This document shows positions 26,101 through 41,100 of a stretch of 64,000 bases of DNA, piece by piece. The stretch lies in NCBI RefSeq assembly GCF_018691265.1, contig NW_024881295.1:13188314-13252313 (forward strand). Direction: 5' to 3'. The translations under genes and the position numbers were made by a program. Below the pieces are notes generated by a model. It was not told the DNA's origin. It worked only from the letters and a program-made list of their open reading frames with translations, and did no database searches. Each line of letters opens with the position of its first letter. The first letter of the stretch is position 1. Source of the DNA: Tyto alba. Lineage: Eukaryota; Chordata; Aves; Strigiformes; Tytonidae.

Positions 26101-29100
26101 AATAACCACAGTGACATTTTTTATAATATGTCATGTTAGAGAATATTCCAATCTAATAATATCCCTAGAGACACAGCACAGACATTTTTACTGCCACATG
26201 TGCCTCACATGCCTATAAATGCAATGGGCATATTTCTGTCCCTCCAGTCCTCTGATTGTCTGTGTCACAACAATTTATTGATCAGTTAGTTGTCACCTTT
26301 TCTGTTCATGACCTGTGTTGTTGACATCTTTGCTAGGCTTTTTTTAACAACCTCCAGTCTTCGCCACTCTGGCGCTTCTATAGAGACTTCATGAACTGCT
26401 TTTAATAATTGCTGGAATATTGGGTCTTTTGAGTCAGTTCCCACATTAAACTATATTTGACATCACTGACTAGTGTCAGAGATCCCTGCCAACTGCACCA
26501 GTACTCCTAGATTATGCTGATATAAAGTGGCAGAATGTGATGTCTTGTGCAGCAATTTGTAGAAGAATTTAGAAAATACTAGAATCTTAGAAGTACGTTC
26601 AATTTTTACTTATCCTGCTGAATCATTTCTCTCTAATGGGTTTCACAGCTATTGAAAGAAACGAGTAAACCTCAAATGTAACACACACATAAAATGTAAA
26701 CACATTGATGCTTTTGATGAAGGTTTGTCCCTTTGCATTGTAGTACATCAAACTACCTTAAACTGTTGGCATATACACATGAACTACTTGGATTTTTTCA
26801 TTATTTACAGGTTTCCTATCACAAAACTGGAAAGAGATACTGATGCATTGTTAATTGACATTGAAGTGACAACTTCTGTTATTTTACAAGTCATCTTTAA
26901 TGTTTACCATACAGTTGTAAGATCAATTATTATGTTGTGGCGTTTCAGAAGCATTTCTGGCTATGATTGCCAAAGATTCCCCAGAGTTATTAAAGCCATG
27001 ATATCTAAAGAGAAAGATTCATAGAAGGTCTCCAGTACAAATTTATGCTCTCTAGGAATTTTAAATTCTACTGTTAGGGGGAAGACCCACTAACCCCATA
27101 GCCATGACTCCTTTTTCACCTTTTTCTTCACCTGCATCTACTCAATATGCAAAGGAGCTTTCCATATGCAGTCACTGTTTTCCCAGAATGCACCAGTCCA
27201 GGTGCATCAAGTAGGACAGTCTTTGACATCTAGATATAACATCTAAGGGTATGTCTAAGAGATTCATATTGTTACTGTAGTTTCCTCCTTTCTTTCTAAA
27301 GACCTGACTCACTGAGAAACTTTCAAAACTTGGTTGCACTTGACTGTCTATAATGTCTGATAAATAAGTTCTTACTATCTCTAATGCCTGACAAAAGAAT
27401 AGTAGTCTGATTAACCTGTGGCTGTATGACTCAATTTTCAGTCTAATCATCTCCAAATTTCCTCTCTCATATCTTTACTGGGGTTTATAGTCTTACTTTC
27501 TTGTTATTGAAAAAGTAGGACATGAAGATTTTCACTCAGAAATTCAAGATCAAGACTGCTTTAACATATCTAATTATGTTGCTTCAGTGATGAGATTCAT
27601 TCCAATTTTTTTTGACCTACAAGTCATGTATGCAAATGTCTTGACCAAGTCTTTGCATCAGAAATATCTTTCCTTTTTAGCAAGTCAAAAACATTTTCAG
27701 TTCACTATTTTTCCTTTCAATCTGTCTATGGCATCTATTCTTTACAAACATGAGAAGAAAGATGTTGAAAATGTAACATGTCTTGGTGATGACCTCAAAA
27801 ATAAGAAAATCAGTATTGTTTATTATGAAATTTCTGGATTCTCTAGGTTCTAGTGAGAACTTACAGAACTCTCATCTGATTCCTACACTGTTACTTGGCA
27901 TTGTACTCTACAGTCTTTTGAGGGAACATGGTTTCCGCAGAAATGTATTGAACATACAACAGTCACTTACCTGTTGTTAATAACTTCTCCATATTGTAAG
28001 GCAATTTCATAAGGTAATTAAAAAAAAAACACTGCCATACTTTATATTATTAACTGAATAGGTCTTAGGTTGATGATTTAGTGTATAAAAATTAGATCCT
28101 TCTTTTGGCAATGTATCTTCTTGGAAAATTTAACTGTGTTAGGGAATCTGTGTACGAAGGCCCTGAATACACCAGAGTAATCATCCTGAACAACCTGTAA
28201 CCATCTTTGTATTCATCTTTCTCTGTAATCATCCTTTGGATTCCCTTCCAACCCACCCACCAGAAGTTTTGTTACCCTGGTACAACGTCATCTCTAATAT
28301 AGCACAGTTGTTTAGCCTTGGATCAGACTTACATGAAAACAGACAAATTGTGAGCAAGAGCCCTCATTTGGGGCCTCCACCTATGCACGGTCATACATTG
28401 GTTTGAGAGCTGCATTTTAGTTTAAGTTCTTGCCCTTTGTCCTTGCCTGAGCAACACTTTAAGTATGTAGTGCCTGTCCTTGCAACTTGCTGTTCCTAGC
28501 CTTGCCTTGCTGACAGCTCTGCACCTGGGGAGGAATTGCCCCACGCACCAGTACAGCCTGGGAGATGGATGGCTGGAAAGCAGCTTTGCAGGAAAGAGCC
28601 TGGGGTTCCTGGTGGACAAGCTGACCGCGAATCAGCAATGTACCCTTGAGATAGCAAGAAGGCTAACGTTATCCTGGGCTTCATTAGGAAAACAAGATGG
28701 GCCCAAACTTTTCTCAGTGAAATAGTTAGAGGCAGTGGGATCAAACAGAAATACAAGAAATTCCACTTAAACATGAGAAAAAGGATTTTTACTGTGAGGG
28801 TGGTCAGGCACTGGAGCAAGGTGCCTGGAGAGATTATAGCATCTCCATCTTGGAGATACTCAAAACCTGACTGGCCACAGCCCTAACTCTTGTTGACCCT
28901 GCTTTGAACAAGGGGGTTGGACCGGATGATCTCCAGGGGTCCCTTACAAACTCTGCTGTTTTGTGCTTATATGATATGGCTTCCTGGTTTGACCTTGGAC
29001 CTGCCTCATGACTCGTCTGGCAGTCACTGGACTGCTTCCTGAACTTGACTACCATCACCAGACCTGCTCTACTTGTCTTGCTATTGCCCTAGTTGGTGAG

Positions 29101-32100
29101 TTTATTGGCTCATACCTGCCCTTCCGTCACCTTCAGCTCCCCTGTCACCTTGTGCAGCTGCTGGCCCTTGTTACTCTCTGACTCTGAGTTGTTGCAGATT
29201 CTTGAACCATGAGCCACAGGTTGATTAACAATGTTATTTGAAACATATTTGTGGATCAGTTACACCCTAATTTTCTGCCTTAAAAGTTTCTAATAAATGC
29301 AAAATCATCTGCACTAGAACTTTCTCCAAGACTACTGTCAGATGTGGTTTTAATTGCATGGTTGGAAAAGTCTATGTGTGTTTTCGTATTTCTCTTGTGT
29401 CTGATGGAGTACTCAGGTAAAACAGGTCAAGACATTGCCAGCTAAGGGTCCTCTTTTTCAATGAGATTTAGCCTTACTGTCAACAGTTATAATAGGTCAA
29501 GCCCCTAAGCCATTAGCAAATTGATCGTCTCTATTTTTGAAGTTTGGTTCCTGAGTGGGACTTTTTCTGGTAGATGAATGAGAAATAATATCCTAAAAGT
29601 AGTTTTTAAGGATTGTGTTTCTTATAACACATACAGTTTTACTGAGGATTTTCTCAGGTTTTCACTTTATCCAGAAAATTAGCCTGCCAGTGTCACCTCT
29701 TATAATTTCCCTCTTTAGGCATGTTTTGATTTTTTGTATTTTTAATAAAAGAACATTTAGAAAGATTCTCTCATGTATTTTGTGTCAACTAAAGAGCACA
29801 ACACAGAACTGAAATTTTCAGTGTAGGGGACTTCTCACTAAATAACTGTATGATATGAAAGCTTGTTATGAGATAGCTAAAAAAGTGCATCTGATATAAA
29901 TAATACCCACTTAACTAGATCTCAGACATTACTGGTAGTATTGATTTGAAATATCTCAATAACTGATTTATATTTCTGCCACAAAGACACCCATTCACAC
30001 TGTTACTAAGTGTAATTCTCCTGAATCACTGGAAAATGCTAGGGGTTTTTTAACAGTTGTACTTAACAGTAGCGTCCTGTTATTTTCATTCAAGATAAAT
30101 TTTGTCAATGCCTCAAAATCTTCCCCCATGCTAGACTTCATGGAAAGTGTCACATATTTACCCTATATCAGTATTTAAGACAGTAATATAATTCTTGAAG
30201 TAGAAAATTATGTAAAAATTTAAGTTGATCTTAACCTTATTAGTTAACAAGATTTTCAGGATTAGATATTCCTCTTACTAAGCACCTACAGCCAGTCAGG
30301 AGAGGAGAAGGAGAAGAGTATGATAAATTTAAATAGGTGAAGATATTCTTCTCTTTTTAATACTCATGACCCAAAACCTGAGTGTTTTGGATTGAACCTG
30401 GCCAGCAGTCAAACACCACACAGCTGCTCACTCATCCTCCCCTGCCCGAGGAATGGGAGAGAGAATTGGAGAGGAAAGGGAGACTTGTAGGTTGAGATAA
30501 AAACAGTTTAATAATTGAAATAAAATAAAACAGTAACAATATAATAATAGTAATAATAATAGTAATAATAATAGTAATAATAATAATAATAATAGTAATA
30601 GTAATTGTAATAATAATAATAATAATAGTAATAATAGTAATAGTTACAACAACAACAACAATAGAATAATAGAATAATGCACGATGTGATTGCTAACCAC
30701 CTGCCAACTGATACCCAGCCGTTCCCAGCTAGCAATCCCAAAAAAGGCAAAACCCCAAACCGCAATCATGGAAGTGAGAGAGAACCTCCCCCTTCCTGGC
30801 TGACCCTCCTTTATGTACTGAGCATGATGTTATATGATATGGAATATTTCATTGGCCAGCTTGGGTCCCGTGCTCTGGCCGTGCTCCCTCCCAGCTTCTA
30901 GTACACCTGCACATGGGGAGGACATGAGGGGTTGGAGAATCCTTGATCTCTCAGCAACAGCTGCAGACATCAGTGCATTATCAACATTCTTCTCACACCA
31001 AATCCCATACTGAATCTAAAACACAACATTATTCTAGCTACTAAGATGAAAAATTAACTCTATCCTAGATCAAACCAGGACATAGGGTTTGTCTCCTACA
31101 TCTCTGAGGACTGAATTTTGTCCCTTTTAACATTAATTGCAGTGTTCAGTAGGTGGGTTTGCCTGATCCATTCAAAAATGCTGGTAATTTTGTCTTGGAG
31201 TCTTGTATTACAGCTATTCTGATTTCTGTTGTACATTACATTAACCAAAATGCATATTTAGTACAAGAACTAAGTTTTGTTCACTTAATTATTTGTTCCA
31301 ATTGTTTTTACTTGATGCCAGCCTTGAATTTCCATTATGCTCTAGGAAAGATTTATTATGTTTTACATATTTAATTTTGTTAGTATGCTTACTATTTATA
31401 TGTAAGTCCATAGTAAACATATATTTTTTAATATTTTGCATTTTAAATTTAGTCTAGAAAAGAGAAGTTATAGTCAATGTTCAGACTTTCAGCTCATTAT
31501 ATGCTTAAAAGACTTAGAGATCTGTACAAAAGATGCTGCATGTTTAGCACTGCTGATTGCCAATTAAAGAACTCAAATTTCATACAGTCACTGATTTTGT
31601 TACTATACATTTGTTACAAGTTTTTTTTAAGATCTCTTTGAAGCTTAGACTTAAAATCGATGGTCTTTTTTCAATTCATGATTCACTTTCAGTTATTTGG
31701 GTTAACTATTATTGAAAACTGCTTCTGGCCAAAAAATAACAAAATTTCTTCTTGCTAGACTATTTCTTGTAATGGTTTATGAAGAGATCTGTGATTTTAA
31801 AATATTATCTTTATAGAAAAAAAAGTTTGTCCTACCTCAGGATATTTACATCTTTGCTAACAGTTCATAAACAGAATTTTAGAAACTACATCTGTCTTAA
31901 AACATCATGGCTTATTTTTATATGACACAGACTATGGTATTTTTTTGCTTAAAAAATATTCACATATATGAAGCAGTAATATACCCGTAGAAAGGTTTTC
32001 ATTGCTTTGCATACAGTTTTGGGTGCTTTTTTAATTTGTAGAATTAAATCTTACATATGAATAACAAAATACAAGACCAAAAGTGGATAGAATTGTTTTT

Positions 32101-35100
32101 AAATATTGGGAAATATGAACATGCAACAGGAAATTCAAAACTCTTTAAAAATATGAGTAGCATTACTCATGTTAAAACTCTTCTAAAAATATCACAGAAA
32201 AAAAATGAGTGCATCAATAAGAAATGAAGGAAATGTTAAGGGGCACCCTTATTCTGAATCACCAGTGCAGAGAGACTAATCAAATCTTACACTAGCATGG
32301 CATTGATAGATATTGAGCATAGAATATCTCATTCCACTGGCACACTGACAAACTACTAATACAAGATCTGAAGTGATAAGGGGATTGTCAGCAATGGAGA
32401 TTGCAATGTAAATAAATGGAATGTCTATTTCTTTGCCTCTGGCTCTAGTTTCTATTTTAAAGCTTTGGTTTTATACACGTTTCTATCAGCCATCCTTTTT
32501 GTATTTACTTAATGGATACCTTAAAATGCAGTATTTCAGTTATCTTTTATTTAATGTGCAAGTATTTGTTCCTCGTTTCTGTAACCTTCTCAGCAGTATA
32601 GCCTTCCTTTTCACTAGCGTACAGGAAACTTAAGCAATATTTTTGAGGATCACTTTATTCAAGAACCTAAGTAAATCCTGTTACTCTCTGGCAGTTCCTG
32701 TTCTTGAATATCTGCTACATAATAACTATTTTACTATGAATATTATTTCATAAATCTAAGTGAAATTTGTATTCATAGGATTCAGGTGCATAGATGAAAG
32801 CCTTCTTATTAGAAATGATAACACTGAATTATTTTTTTTCCTACATTCTATACTATAGAAGTTGAAACATGCCTATTTAAAAATAGAGAAACTGCTTAGG
32901 GAACAAATTACAAAACTCTGTTAATTTCCTGACCAGGTAATATCATCATGAGGATCCACTGTATAATGACATCACAATAAAAGTTTTAATTTGGTATGCT
33001 AGACAGATGTGTGCAAATACACTAATCAAACAGAGTTAAAACTTTCCAGCAGCTGCAATGATAGCTAAAGAAAATATTTCAAATTAATATTGGATACATG
33101 TCTATAAGTCTATATATAAAAATTAATTCATGCATAGTAGAAAAATATACCTCCTATGTTTTACCTGCACATCCCCCCTGACACTTACTTAACTTCCTAC
33201 CTTAATCTGACTCACAGTTCCAGCATCTGTGTTTCTGTGTGGTGGAGATCCCTTTTTCCTGTCATGGAGTTAGATATTCAGATTCTGTTGTATACTTTGA
33301 TCCCCAGATTCTGATTATTTTACTTGTTTATGATTTCTGCCTCACCAATATCTATCTTCACTTCCTTGTGTTACCTCACTTCATTATACTTAATAAACAG
33401 CTTTGAATGTGTGTTAAACAATACTTAGATATGAAAACTTACAATTAATCCATACATAATTCTAGTTACTACTCTTTAACCTCTTTTCTACAGGCATTAA
33501 AATTCAAAATTCTGATAAAAAATAAAAAAGTCGGAACAATTGAGGAAGGTTTGCTCAGGAGAAATCTTGACAGTCATGGTGAGACAGGAGAAATTTCTGA
33601 CTCTGAAAATATATCTGAAGATGATGATGAGACTGATGAAAAAGCCCCTCTTTACCCAAAGAGTCATTCCATAAAGAGAAAAAATGAACGTAGATCTTCA
33701 CCCCCACCTCGAAAAAAGCCAAAGGTAACTTTTTTCTCAATTGAATTTAGAAAACACATAGATATATGCCACATTTTTAAAAAAAAAATATTATCTGAAA
33801 ATAGAGATTAAATTTAAAAGCTGGGCTCTAAAATTACCTAGAGCAACATATTTTGAAATAATATGGTTTATCTTAATTTTCAGAGTTTTCTTGATTTTTA
33901 CAAGACAGTCCAAACCGGAGCATATTTAGTATCCAACTAAAAAACAGCCCATCCTTGTGCTTCCATCCTAAATTCTACCCGCATTTTTCATTTTCAAGTC
34001 TTCTGTTTATCCCAGGTGCTCAATACCACAACATAGTTAAGACAAAGTTGCCCAACTGTTTTGCTGGTCTCAAGGCTCTCCTGAAGCTATGCATGGAGAA
34101 CACTCAGCAGTTCCGATGATGAAGGACAGAGTTAGCTATTTCTTCCTGCAGTCCACCAGTATATCTTGTAGATTTTGAAGAGTTCTCATTACCCTATTTG
34201 CTTCTGTTCTGGATTTATGCATGAAATTATGTATAGAGTTCTGGTTGCACTAAACCATTTTTAAGCACTTATAACAGAAAAGGTATTTTTACATTTATGA
34301 TGTAGATACTTAACATTAAATATTATTTCTAAAATAGAGTAAAAATCAGATGTAATCTTCTTTTTGATAGTCAGATTGAATTTACTATTTTTTTTTAACC
34401 AAGTAGTAATTCTCTGCCATGGAAATCTGCTGCTCCATCAGGGTACAAACTGCTTTGTTCAAGTTCTTTAAGCAGGCAGGTAGCACCCAGTATCCAGTCA
34501 CTTTTGCACATCATGCTCTGATTCTCTGAGTGCAGGTAAACTGGCAATGCTCCTCAGAGCTCATTGTTTTTGTTGAGAGTCAGTGTCTCTTCCTCTGTGT
34601 CTCCTCTCTAAGTGATTTGAAGGTCAAGATCTTTGCTTCTTTCTCTTTCCATTTGATATAGAGAGATAGGAAGGAAACATCCGGAGGAAGGTTGCAGTCC
34701 TCATTGAACAGGGAAGGTCAAATTTTCAGATAATAGGGTCACATATATTTGTACAGAATATATGCCAAATACATCCTGACCAACAGCAGCAACAACAGAT
34801 GTCTGGTCATGTTTCATGGGCAGAAGAGAAAATGTTCTCTGGGGTTCCACTCTGTTGGAGTGGGAGTATACTCTATTGCTCTACTGGAAGGTGGGAGAAC
34901 ATTTTAATTCACACCCAAGATACCCCAGTGATGCTGTTTGCTTTGGCTGTATCACTGCCTTCAACATCCAGAGAGTTGTATTATTCAGGAGTTTTGTGAC
35001 AGTACATTTCTATTCCTTCTCATGAAAAATAGCCTCAGAATAATTAATGCACTTGAACTTCGTCTAGTTTAAGAGCCATGAGCAGGCAATTCCCATTATT

Positions 35101-38100
35101 TTGTCAGATGAGAATTTACCTTCAAAAGCTTTAATGGAATGTAAACACTATTAACACCATCAGCTCTTTGCTGACTCCTACCACTGATTAGCTCACAAGT
35201 TCATGCTGAGTAAAATGAAGAGGTCTTGTAGTACCTCAGTTTAAGAGAAAAGATCCTAGTAAAATTTCAGTTGCTTCACTGTACAGCAGCCTTTGCCTTT
35301 GCTTGCTTTAGTAATGGAGCAAGACTAAACAAAGAATTTGGCCAGGTAACTTTCCATCTTAAGAAGAACAGAATTTTCCTAACTTCAGAGCACTGCTTGG
35401 AGGAATACACCTATGACTGATTTACTTGACATTGTAAAATATTCTCCTCTTATTCTACATTTTGTAGTTGAGTTTGTGCTGTTGATGTATAGATTCTCCT
35501 GTTTTGTTTTGTTTTGTTTTGTTTTTCCTCTAAGTATTTCCTACCAGTATATGTTTTCTAGTACTTTATGTATTTAAGAATATAAAGCTGGACATATATT
35601 TTAAATGAGTAATGTTAACAGCAATGAAAAATGATGTTAATTTACATACCATACTCAGAAGTAGGAAAATGATAAAGCCGTCCAACAGAATACTGTGCTA
35701 GGAAACACTGGAAACATCTCTCCATTCACCCTACAATTTCTGTGATGAACATAGAGACAATAACCTTAATTGTGTCTGACTGGGTCAACTCCCACTATCA
35801 AAAGTCATATCTTAAGCTCAAATATTCATTAATTGTGACACATTTTCCCATGCTTTATGCATTCAAAATGATAATTTCTTCATAATTGTTAATAGTAATG
35901 ATGAAATATGTGATGGTGTGATTTTTTTTCTTCCATTATTTTATATGGTGATTATTAGATGAAGAAGATGAAAATTGCCATTGCATTGTCAGACCTTGTG
36001 ATTTATACCAAATCTGAGAAGTTTGTGAGCTTTGAGCATTCCCTAGCTAATCAGAAGTGCTTTGAAAATAATTCAATTGGAGAGATTCGAGCACGAAAAT
36101 TTGTGAAACATTCAGGTAATTTCTTTTGATTTAATCAGATAAAAGTTACAATGTTGCTATCATTCACTGCTTAGTTTAAAATTTTATTAAACATACTTTC
36201 AAGTTTTATTTGGTTGTTTTTATAACACTGGTTTAGAAATATCTTGTCATTTGCACTGCCTTTTTGCATTTCTGTTGGTTTTGTGAGGAAAAATGAAATT
36301 CAGATTTGTTTTAATTTCATGCATTTTTATAAGAACATATATTAACATAGTATACAAATGTATTAATACCGTTTGATTCATTGTTTCCTGCATCAAGTAA
36401 TTTAGAAGTTACAGACAATACTTGAGAATGCATGGAATAGATTTCACATCCCACCCCATGTAGGGTGTTTAGTACTCACTGGAGCTGGGCATGCAGTACT
36501 CCTGGCTTTGATGATAACTGCACATAAGAGAATCGGCATTGACAGAATGAATAAACCATAGAGAGCAGTTTGCTCCATTGGACCAGACCTGTGAGACCAG
36601 CCAAGTCGGATTATTCAAAACTCATTCTGTGCTGGAGCGTCTCCAGTTGGTTCAGCCAATACAGTGCAGCCTCTGCTGTTTTAACTCCAGATGTCTGCCG
36701 ACAGCCTTAAGGGAGTGTTAAGAACAGAGATCACTGACCATGACAATGAAGTCTGCCACAGGCCCATTCATTCAGAGCCAGCCCAGCTGCTACCCACCAC
36801 TTTGTGGAGATGATTCAATGGTTGGTTAGAGGAATGTTGCTGAATGGCATCAAAGCAAGTAGGTTTTTGCCAGCTGTCCATAGCCAGTCCTCTCTGGTCC
36901 CTCTAGCAATCTAGTGAACTTAAAAGTAGTTTTACTAAAAAAAAAAAAAAAAAAAAAAGTGGTGGTGGGAGAATGGAAAAGATCAGAATGGTGACCCAGG
37001 AAATATAAAGCTTTCTGTTTAGTTACTAAACAGTAATAATGTAGATAGAAGTCATCTGAAGTTTTCCACATCTGTGTAGTTTATGCCTTTGTGGGAGGCA
37101 ACACTACTAGGAGGAAGAAAATCAACTCACTTGAACAGTTAATATCATGTGAAGATAATAAAGGAACCAATTAAGGGTCCTTTAGAAATGCTCTGTTTTA
37201 AGATTATTCAGTCATTTTATTTAAACCTCTAAATATCATTCAATCTAAGATCATGTTGTGATGATTTTTGTCCTATTGGACTGTTAAAGAATGAGTGGGC
37301 TTTTTGATCAATTTCCTGTTTTGTGTCTTTTAATTTTCAATGAGAACACACTGTGCTTTAGTGGAAAAAACATATATTTACTTAACAAAGAGGTGAAGAA
37401 ACAGAATATGTCCCTAAAGGAATGATTCTGCATTGTTGAACATTTAAAAAAAGTCTGCACTATACCCTATCGTATTCAAATATACACAAAATATTAAGGT
37501 TTTAAAATAGGATTTTAGCCACATCTCAGTGGCCCATATGCTAATGTTAACATGCATAAAAATGTCTTAAAATAGAAATAAATTGATATGATATACTCAC
37601 TGTGTGGAAAAAAAAAAATTGCTAGATCAGTTTATTATATTTTTGTTATTATTTATTCAAATAAGATCTCTTTATTAATAAAGTTTTTCTTACCGATGTT
37701 TTATCATTCTGTTTTTTAGCTAAAGAGTTTGTTTCACATACTTCAAGATTCATTACAAGAATCTACCCCAAAGGAACAAGAACAAACTCCTCAAATTATA
37801 ATCCACAAGAATTCTGGAATGTGGGGTGTCAAATGGGTATGTGCATTTGCAGAGACTGTTGCATTCCAGGGTTTGCAGAGACTATACAGATACAAGAGTT
37901 TTTAATTTTGATAGTATTATTTTGTGTTACATAAGTTACATATTTTCCCCCAATGGCATCTCTTATTTTGTGTTATCTAAATTTATCCTTCAATCTACAT
38001 ATTCCAGTAATTTTTCATCCCGGAATCCAGGAATTTTGATATATAATAAAGAAGGGGAATATTATTTTCAACTGTCTACTTCTGTAATTAGTTACAGTTA

Positions 38101-41100
38101 GGCCCTAACTAATTATCCCAAATATCCCAGTTTATTAATTTATTTAAAGGAATTTTTAAATGTTGCTATTGGATAACAAGATAAACACTAGTAAGAACAA
38201 TATATTTTTAAACTTTGACACTTATTTTATATTACTCCTAGCCCTGAGACTAGACAAAGTATGGTTTTATCTTATGAAACAGTGTAGCAAAAGTACATAT
38301 ATAAACAAATTTCAACAGATAAAACAGAATTTTCTTCTTTTTCTTCATATATTTTCTGATTTTTTATCAATAATTGTATGCTATTTATCTGTGGGTGTCT
38401 GTAAGGACAGTCCAAATGATAATTTCTATTTTACTGCCTGTCTGTTTAGGCTGAAATGATTATGTTAACTATGTTACCTTATGTTTTGAGGTAAAAATGA
38501 GTGTGTTACGCATTAAACACTGTACTGCCAAGAAAAAGATTTTGCAATATACCATTCAAGATGATGAAAATAGATTACCTTCTTTTGCATGCTATATTAA
38601 TCAAATTCCATAACCTCCATCCTTATTTGTCAGATGTGTTTAAAGCATAAATAGAGCATGTTTATAGGAGAAATTAGAATTGTAGTTCCTTTCATTTTTT
38701 TTCCCCTCCTTTTTTCTCTTTTTCTATTATTTCTCGTATTTTTAAAATTTCTTTTTCAGCTGAGGTCTAGCAATCCTTATAGCTACTTGTAGTTAGCAAG
38801 GGAATAGAAGCAGCTGCCTGTTTAACTAAAGGTGTGAATTGTTGGAATGTAATTGTATTTGCTGTTTCCTAAGGTTACCCTATTGCATTGAGTTAGAAGA
38901 GGTGATGAAGGGATATATATGTGTGATTTAGGAGCTTTTACACAGCAATGGAAGCCTCATCTGAAGGATCTGTGGGTTTTCAGTGGTTTTGTGCAATTGG
39001 AGTGGCACAGATGCAGGAGACGTGGGCACAGCAATTAATATTAGTGCCAAGAATTCCAAGATTATGGTATACTACTGCAAAGAAGCACTCAAATACTCCT
39101 GGTCAACAGGACTCTCCAGTGACTGTATAGATGCAATGCAGGTTAGCAACTTTATTCCCAGTCCAAAGCATGTTAGTTCCTTAATCAATGAAATAACAGT
39201 AATTTCTGTTAATTTCAAGTTAGATTTCAATTTGAAATTGTTTTAAATAAGCATGATTTCTGTACTCCACAGGCTTTGGAAAACCTCTCATCTGTAAGCA
39301 CTTTCCCCTTTCTAATGGCTTTAGATGTAATCTTGACTTCATCTTTTTATTCTTCAGTTTAAAAGATTTTCAGTTACATAATACTTTTCTACATCCATCT
39401 GCTATACTTTCCTCAGCCTTAGGTAGAGAACATTTTTTTTTGCATGCACATACATATTCTGTCTTTTATTCCTATTCTATACCAAGGCCACCTGAGGGAG
39501 ACTTTGGGGTGAGCAGGGCAGTTTGCTGTAGGCTCTCAGTTTTGAGAGGTGAAAGGTATGGTCTCACCTTGTTATATTACAATATGCATACAGAGATGGA
39601 CGCAGATTTCACTTTGCTTGTAGGGCCCTGGAGCTTATGTGCTCCTTTGCTCCAGGTTTCCTTTTCCACTTGTTTCCTTTCTCAGCTCCCAAAACATCTT
39701 CTCTTTCAAGTTACCATCACAGAATTTTTTTAAAAAGTGTCCTACATCCAATCAATGATGCACATGCGTATTATGTATTGTTTAATCCCCTAATGTATCC
39801 CCAGCTACCCTCCTACAGTTATAGAACTTAGAAGGAGTATCACACCTCAGCTTTCACTGAGAGATCACTGTTCCCTTGTCTGTGGCCTTGACCACAAGTG
39901 GTGGAGGATGTGCCCAAGCCTAAATTTCTTACCATTTGCTGTCCCCACCCTGAGATATGCCACGCTGTCAGTGCCATACATTGAGGTAATGTGGGAAATA
40001 ATGGGAAACTATGGAGACTGTGAATTTGGCCATTCAGTGCTGGCTGTTCTGTGGAAGAACTGAAATGTACTTAGATCCCCCACAATTCACTCATTGTTAC
40101 AAATTCTGCTTCTCATCTTGACTGTTGTATCGAGGTATAGTTTTACAACTACAGTAGGAGTAAAAAAATCACTAGTTAGTATAAATTCTTTTTCTGTCTG
40201 TGCCATTATAAATGTTTATTTATAGTACAGATTTGGACTTGGGCTAGGCTGTTGCTGGAAGTATCTTTCAGTTACGATACCATTTGAAATATTCTGTCCT
40301 TGTGGTTAATCCTGACTTAGCTTGATGTCATTCTGTTACTAGATTATTTACCTGGGGTGGTGCACTCTCTGTATATTGTTTATATAGCTATTAAAAACTA
40401 GTAAGTTTGTTTCATGCTTAGAGGAAGTGCTGGCCAGAGGTCCTTAATTTAAAATTGAATTAATCTTTCAGGCTTATCATACTGCAGTTTTTCTAGTTTT
40501 CTTTCTAGCCTGTAAATCTCCACACTGATCTCTGCAAAGAATATCTATTTGTTAGGTCTCAAACAGGACTGAAGTCTTTCAAAATGACTACGTTGGCTGT
40601 TGACTCAGACTATACTATGATGAAAAATAATTCTAAACATTAGTATACAAAACATATGATTTTTACTGTGTAGGGACCTAGGGCCCCTTCCTGGAAGAAT
40701 TAAAAATATGCAGGAAGTGGTTAGATCTGACTTCTTGGTCACATCATTTGCATCTTCATTTAAAGAAGCATTTTTCTCATGGGAATAGGCTGATTATAAG
40801 CAATTCTCCATATATATTATTTCTAAGCCATGTCAGATCTATTCTTGATTCCCTAATCTGTTTTTGATAACTCTTTGGCAGAAATATAACTGTGCTTCAC
40901 AATGCAACTCCCAAAGATGCACTCAGTGAATCTTCTGCTGTTATCCTCCCACTGATTTAACACAGATTTTAAAATTTTTGTGTCTGTCCTGTGTCCATAT
41001 AGCCCCCATACCCTCCCTGTCCCCCTGCCATTGCACCCTGCAACCCATTCACAGAAGTAATCCCTTCAGATCCTTTCTACCACTTTCCTAAAACTCATCA

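Larger units (their letters stand above)
22218..33493 (+). other. PLCZ1: PLCZ1 intron 5
   Basis: An 11.3 kb intron. It contains a 22-bp tandem pair (22628-22671), an AT run near 25898, a CR1 fragment (28470-28975), and a solo LTR with a TAA microsatellite (30383-31082). The remainder, including open frames near 26725, 27172 and 27587, shows no domain or family I recognise. Confidence 0.8.

Noticed and set aside
30508..30765. Poly-tyrosine minus-strand frame
   Set aside because: Translation of the TAA microsatellite within the LTR.
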